DNA from: Methanobacteriota archaeon
Lineage (GTDB): Archaea; Thermoplasmatota; E2; DHVEG-1
Reading direction: 5' to 3'
Length of the DNA: 8,604 bases
Assembly (NCBI GenBank): GCA_903930505.1
Contig: CAIYYQ010000225.1
Location: forward strand, 1-8,604
The translations under genes and the position numbers were made by a program. Below are positions 5,753-8,604 of the stretch, in pieces. Under the pieces are notes generated by a model. That model did no database searches. It saw only the letters and a list, made by a program, of their open reading frames with translations, and was not told where the DNA came from. The first letter of the stretch is position 1, and each line of letters opens with the position of its first letter.

Positions 5753-8604
5753 ATGAATCGGGGGAACATTCTACTCTCCATAATAGCAGTATTGATACTT
5801 CTTCTATCATCACTCAGTACTGTCAGTACGCAATACACATCCACAACTGTTCAGAGTAAACAAACAAACGTTGCTGCTCTTGCAGGGAAGCCATCTGATC
5901 AATCAGAAACACTTACATCAGTACTTCCCCACCCAATTCTCGTATCTGACTCCGATCCATTCTATGCACTGATCGCAACCCCAGTTGCACTTCATTATGA
6001 TGCTGAAGGAAATCAAGAAGTCATACCACTTTATGTAATAAATTTTGGAAATCCTTCGTCTGCAATCACCCGTTTAATGGAAATGGGTTACAATGAAGGA
6101 GATATGATTGTTATTGAGTATCTCATTGATGGTTCAATATCTGCTAAACAAGTATCACTAAATGTTGCACAAACATACTGGGAAAACAGTGATTCTGCTT
6201 TGATTCTCACTCCTGATTCAGAAGGATATAATCTCGGTGTTATCGCAACACCATTAGCATCTTATCTTAATATCCCAGTCATCGTCACAGACATCATCGA
6301 TGAACCGGTTCTCACCGTATTAACAAACCTCGGTGTACATAACTTATATGTCTGTGGCCATATCCCTGTCTCTCATGCATTGTTTGATGTGACCTTTTTC
6401 GAGACAAAAGAAGAAATCATCACTGAATGTCTTTCTGTTCTTGGAAATACATTTCATGAAAACGTTTCCTATATTACCATGGCAAATCCCTTGGATATCG
6501 TACAACCTCAGATCCTTGATACCACGACCGTTCATTTTAATGGAACTGTCAGCTCAAGTGTAGCACTCCCTACTCAGTCACTCCGATCATTAATTAATAA
6601 AAATACGATGGTAATTCATAACGTTACAATCCCTGCATCATACAAATTCACACAACTGAAATTTGATCTGGAAAACCTCAATATCGCTGATATTGGTAGT
6701 CTTGGAGATCGTCTCTATCTTATGCTACTCAGTCCAGAGGGATATCGATATGTGTATGCCTCCACTGCCGGAGGCATCCCGGATCGTGATTCAAATGGAA
6801 CTATTATCAGAGATAAACTCCATTTTGAGTTCACTATCTACAATAAACCTGGTGTTTATGAGTTCATGGTTATCGGTCACTTTTTTGGATCCAGTGAAGG
6901 AAAATATGATCTCACAGTCACTTTAGATAACCTTTCAACCCCTGTTGTTCCCTTGATGAAAAACCTATCGTCTCTTGCCCCATATCTCACCGCATACCAC
7001 AAAGGAATCGTATTTGCAGACCCTGATTTTGCCTTTGCCGCGGATGATTCCGTTATCTTCAATGGGACAACCTGTCCAGGAGTCACCCAACCAGGAACCA
7101 ACCCACTTCTTCTTGTTCCATCAAACAATCATACCTTACAGATTCACGATGAACTCAACGATCTTCTTGCAGAGATCGCGGACATCCCCGTACCTATCTC
7201 AGATTTATCGGTACTACGAAATAATTATGCTGAACATCCGATTAATATCGCGATCGCCGCTGATCCGACCATGGTTCCCATGTACTTCTACTTCAACCCG
7301 GATGGAGAACCAACGGATGATGCATATATCTCAGGGTTTGCAATTGCAAGTGATTACATCTACGGGGACATCGATCCAGTTCCTGGTGATGCTGAAAATG
7401 ACACCTACACCTACTGGCCGTTCCAGGAAAATATCATCGGACGAGTAACTGGTAGAGATGTTCAGGACTGCAGTGCACTCATTGCACGCACGATTTTTTA
7501 CAACACTATCATCAATACAATGGGTGGATGGAAAAATAACGGTCTTGTACAAACCGGATGTGGACTGGAATTTCAAAACCTGCCTCTGATTACAAGAATA
7601 GAACAAATTATTAACACCGCAGGGCGCGGAGAACCAACGAAATTCCCAACAGGAGAAAGCTGGTTTATCAACGAACGATTGAAAAAAGACATGGAAAACG
7701 GATCATTTACCGTAAAGAGCACAAAATGGACACAATCCCAGCGAGAAGGATTTAGCCAAACCGATCTTGATATCATAAAAAAATTCGGTATCCTAAACCG
7801 ATTGTTTTTCCCAAAGAATACCATCGCTCGGCTCAGTTCTTCAGACAAAGTGACCGGTGGTGCTGATCAACTAAACAGTAGTTTTATTTTTGTGTTTGCT
7901 CATGGATCCTATAACCTCTATGAATTCGGTGATATCCTTATGGATTCCCATGGAATTCCGTTTGTTACCGCTTTTGCGCGAATTTACCCAAAGATCGGTA
8001 GTCGACTCTCAACAAAAGGAGATTTTGATATACGCGCTGTTGAAAACATGAACTACGGTCCCTCAGTGATCTTTGTGGAAAGCTGTATCACCGCACGAAC
8101 CGATGGGTATCTGCCTGAGACAACCCTTTCACAAACCTATCTTCATGCAGGCGTCAACACCTATATTGGTGCTACCAGGTTCACCGCAGATCCTGGGTAT
8201 CTTGATCCACGGCCACTCCCAGGAGGACTTGGTTTCGGCATCCTTGGTTTGCTCAATGCCACGCTTCGTTACAAACTCACCGGTGAATTCCCTGATCTTC
8301 ATTTCGGTGCAGTCATCTCAGAAGAATTTATTAATAACCTGAATGCAAATCAGACCACGGGGCTTGCACTGAGAAACGCAAAGAATGTGCTCCTCCCAAA
8401 AGATGCAAACTCGACGTTTCTGTGGTCGCCACCTTTAACTTTTTCCTCAGGAAACAGCGCATTTGATAACGAAGTTCTTTCGTCGCTGCAGCAACAAAAC
8501 AACGGAAACGAACGAACCCGCACCCTTGATAAAAAATACGTGGCGTTGCACGAGTTCGTCATCTACGGAGATCCTGCATTTAATCCCTATCAACCAAAAA
8601 ACAA
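5753..8604 (+). CDS. Exported gingipain-like C25 cysteine peptidase with cell-wall-binding-like and beta-sandwich domains (3' end outside window)
   Basis: The frame stays open for 950 codons to the window edge. Residues 1-27 are a signal peptide (MNRGNILLSIIAVLILLLSS). Residues 60-205 form an alpha/beta region. Its second half (SALILTPDSEGYN, IATPLASYLNIPVIVTD, LGVHNLYVCGH) resembles cell-wall-binding repeat 2. Residues 284-394 look like a beta-sandwich (P-domain or PPC-like). The peptidase domain runs from about 405. It has the gingipain-type SDYIYGDID and NIIGRVTGRDVQD (560-571), followed by SALIARTIFY. Clan CD dyad motifs follow: FIFVFAHGS with His717, and VIFVESC with Cys778. It ends near YGDPAFNPY (939 onward), the usual close of a C25 core. 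The protein probably digests proteins outside the cell; specificity cannot be read. The His-Cys gap of 61 residues exceeds that of gingipain R. Any C-terminal anchor lies beyond the edge. Confidence 0.85.
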   Translation, partial: MNRGNILLSIIAVLILLLSSLSTVSTQYTSTTVQSKQTNVAALAGKPSDQSETLTSVLPHPILVSDSDPFYALIATPVALHYDAEGNQEVIPLYVINFGNPSSAITRLMEMGYNEGDMIVIEYLIDGSISAKQVSLNVAQTYWENSDSALILTPDSEGYNLGVIATPLASYLNIPVIVTDIIDEPVLTVLTNLGVHNLYVCGHIPVSHALFDVTFFETKEEIITECLSVLGNTFHENVSYITMANPLDIVQPQILDTTTVHFNGTVSSSVALPTQSLRSLINKNTMVIHNVTIPASYKFTQLKFDLENLNIADIGSLGDRLYLMLLSPEGYRYVYASTAGGIPDRDSNGTIIRDKLHFEFTIYNKPGVYEFMVIGHFFGSSEGKYDLTVTLDNLSTPVVPLMKNLSSLAPYLTAYHKGIVFADPDFAFAADDSVIFNGTTCPGVTQPGTNPLLLVPSNNHTLQIHDELNDLLAEIADIPVPISDLSVLRNNYAEHPINIAIAADPTMVPMYFYFNPDGEPTDDAYISGFAIASDYIYGDIDPVPGDAENDTYTYWPFQENIIGRVTGRDVQDCSALIARTIFYNTIINTMGGWKNNGLVQTGCGLEFQNLPLITRIEQIINTAGRGEPTKFPTGESWFINERLKKDMENGSFTVKSTKWTQSQREGFSQTDLDIIKKFGILNRLFFPKNTIARLSSSDKVTGGADQLNSSFIFVFAHGSYNLYEFGDILMDSHGIPFVTAFARIYPKIGSRLSTKGDFDIRAVENMNYGPSVIFVESCITARTDGYLPETTLSQTYLHAGVNTYIGATRFTADPGYLDPRPLPGGLGFGILGLLNATLRYKLTGEFPDLHFGAVISEEFINNLNANQTTGLALRNAKNVLLPKDANSTFLWSPPLTFSSGNSAFDNEVLSSLQQQNNGNERTRTLDKKYVALHEFVIYGDPAFNPYQPKN

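Noticed and set aside
6975..7448. A 157-codon forward frame inside the C25 gene
   Set aside because: The main frame is open throughout with matching C25 motifs. This other frame shows low-complexity Ser/Thr/Pro/His content and no domain.
8073..8562. Forward 89-codon and reverse 70-codon frames near the right edge
   Set aside because: Both overlap the end of the C25 peptidase domain, including the Cys778 and GDPAFNPY regions in the true frame.
1..8604. CRISPR array, tRNA or rRNA genes, insertion sequences, integrases or toxin-antitoxin pairs
   Set aside because: Looked for on both strands. No regularly spaced repeats, cloverleaf with a CCA-type end, transposase motifs or small paired toxin-like genes were seen.

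Overview
The window reads as a stretch of euryarchaeal genome, most likely from the Thermoplasmata side (for example a sediment lineage such as marine benthic group D). Four things suggest this. Several genes start a few bases downstream of TATA-like boxes with little or no leader. There is an archaeal Holliday junction resolvase with the VDLVA/IEVK core. The CBS and small zinc proteins carry archaeal-style zinc ribbons. Two large exported proteins (a C25-type cysteine peptidase and an Ntn hydrolase fused to a PQQ-type propeller) resemble the secreted hydrolases known from protein-degrading sediment archaea. The lineage is inferred; no rRNA or other marker gene is present.

Layout. Positions 1-1735 hold a leftward cluster of three genes, transcribed in the order Hjc-type resolvase, ATP-binding universal stress protein, then CoaBC (coenzyme A biosynthesis), which runs off the left edge. 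A short shared promoter region (about 1736-1803) separates it from a rightward gene for a two-CBS-domain protein with a zinc-ribbon tail (1804-2382). Immediately behind that lies a decayed third CBS domain, broken by an apparent internal deletion and frameshift (2392-2540). A 130-residue protein with a C-terminal zinc ribbon follows (2600-2992), ending in an AT-rich hairpin/T-tract region.

The right two thirds hold two large genes for exported proteins. The first (3099-5672) has a signal peptide, a C45/phospholipase-B-like Ntn-hydrolase domain with a candidate autocatalytic Cys219, and an apparently complete eight-bladed PQQ/BamB-type beta-propeller. The second (5753 to the right edge, no stop in the window) has a signal peptide, a region resembling cell-wall-binding repeat 2, a beta-sandwich, and a gingipain-like C25 peptidase domain with candidate catalytic His717 and Cys778. 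Their upstream regions share an 11-base word, which might mean common regulation.

How the parts fit. The left half is housekeeping: recombination, stress and nucleotide sensing, and CoA synthesis. The right half looks like an outward-facing hydrolase module that would cleave proteins and amide- or ester-linked substrates outside the membrane. No tRNA, rRNA, CRISPR array, insertion sequence or integrase was seen. The least ordinary items are the Ntn-hydrolase/propeller fusion, the multidomain C25 peptidase, and the CBS remnant.
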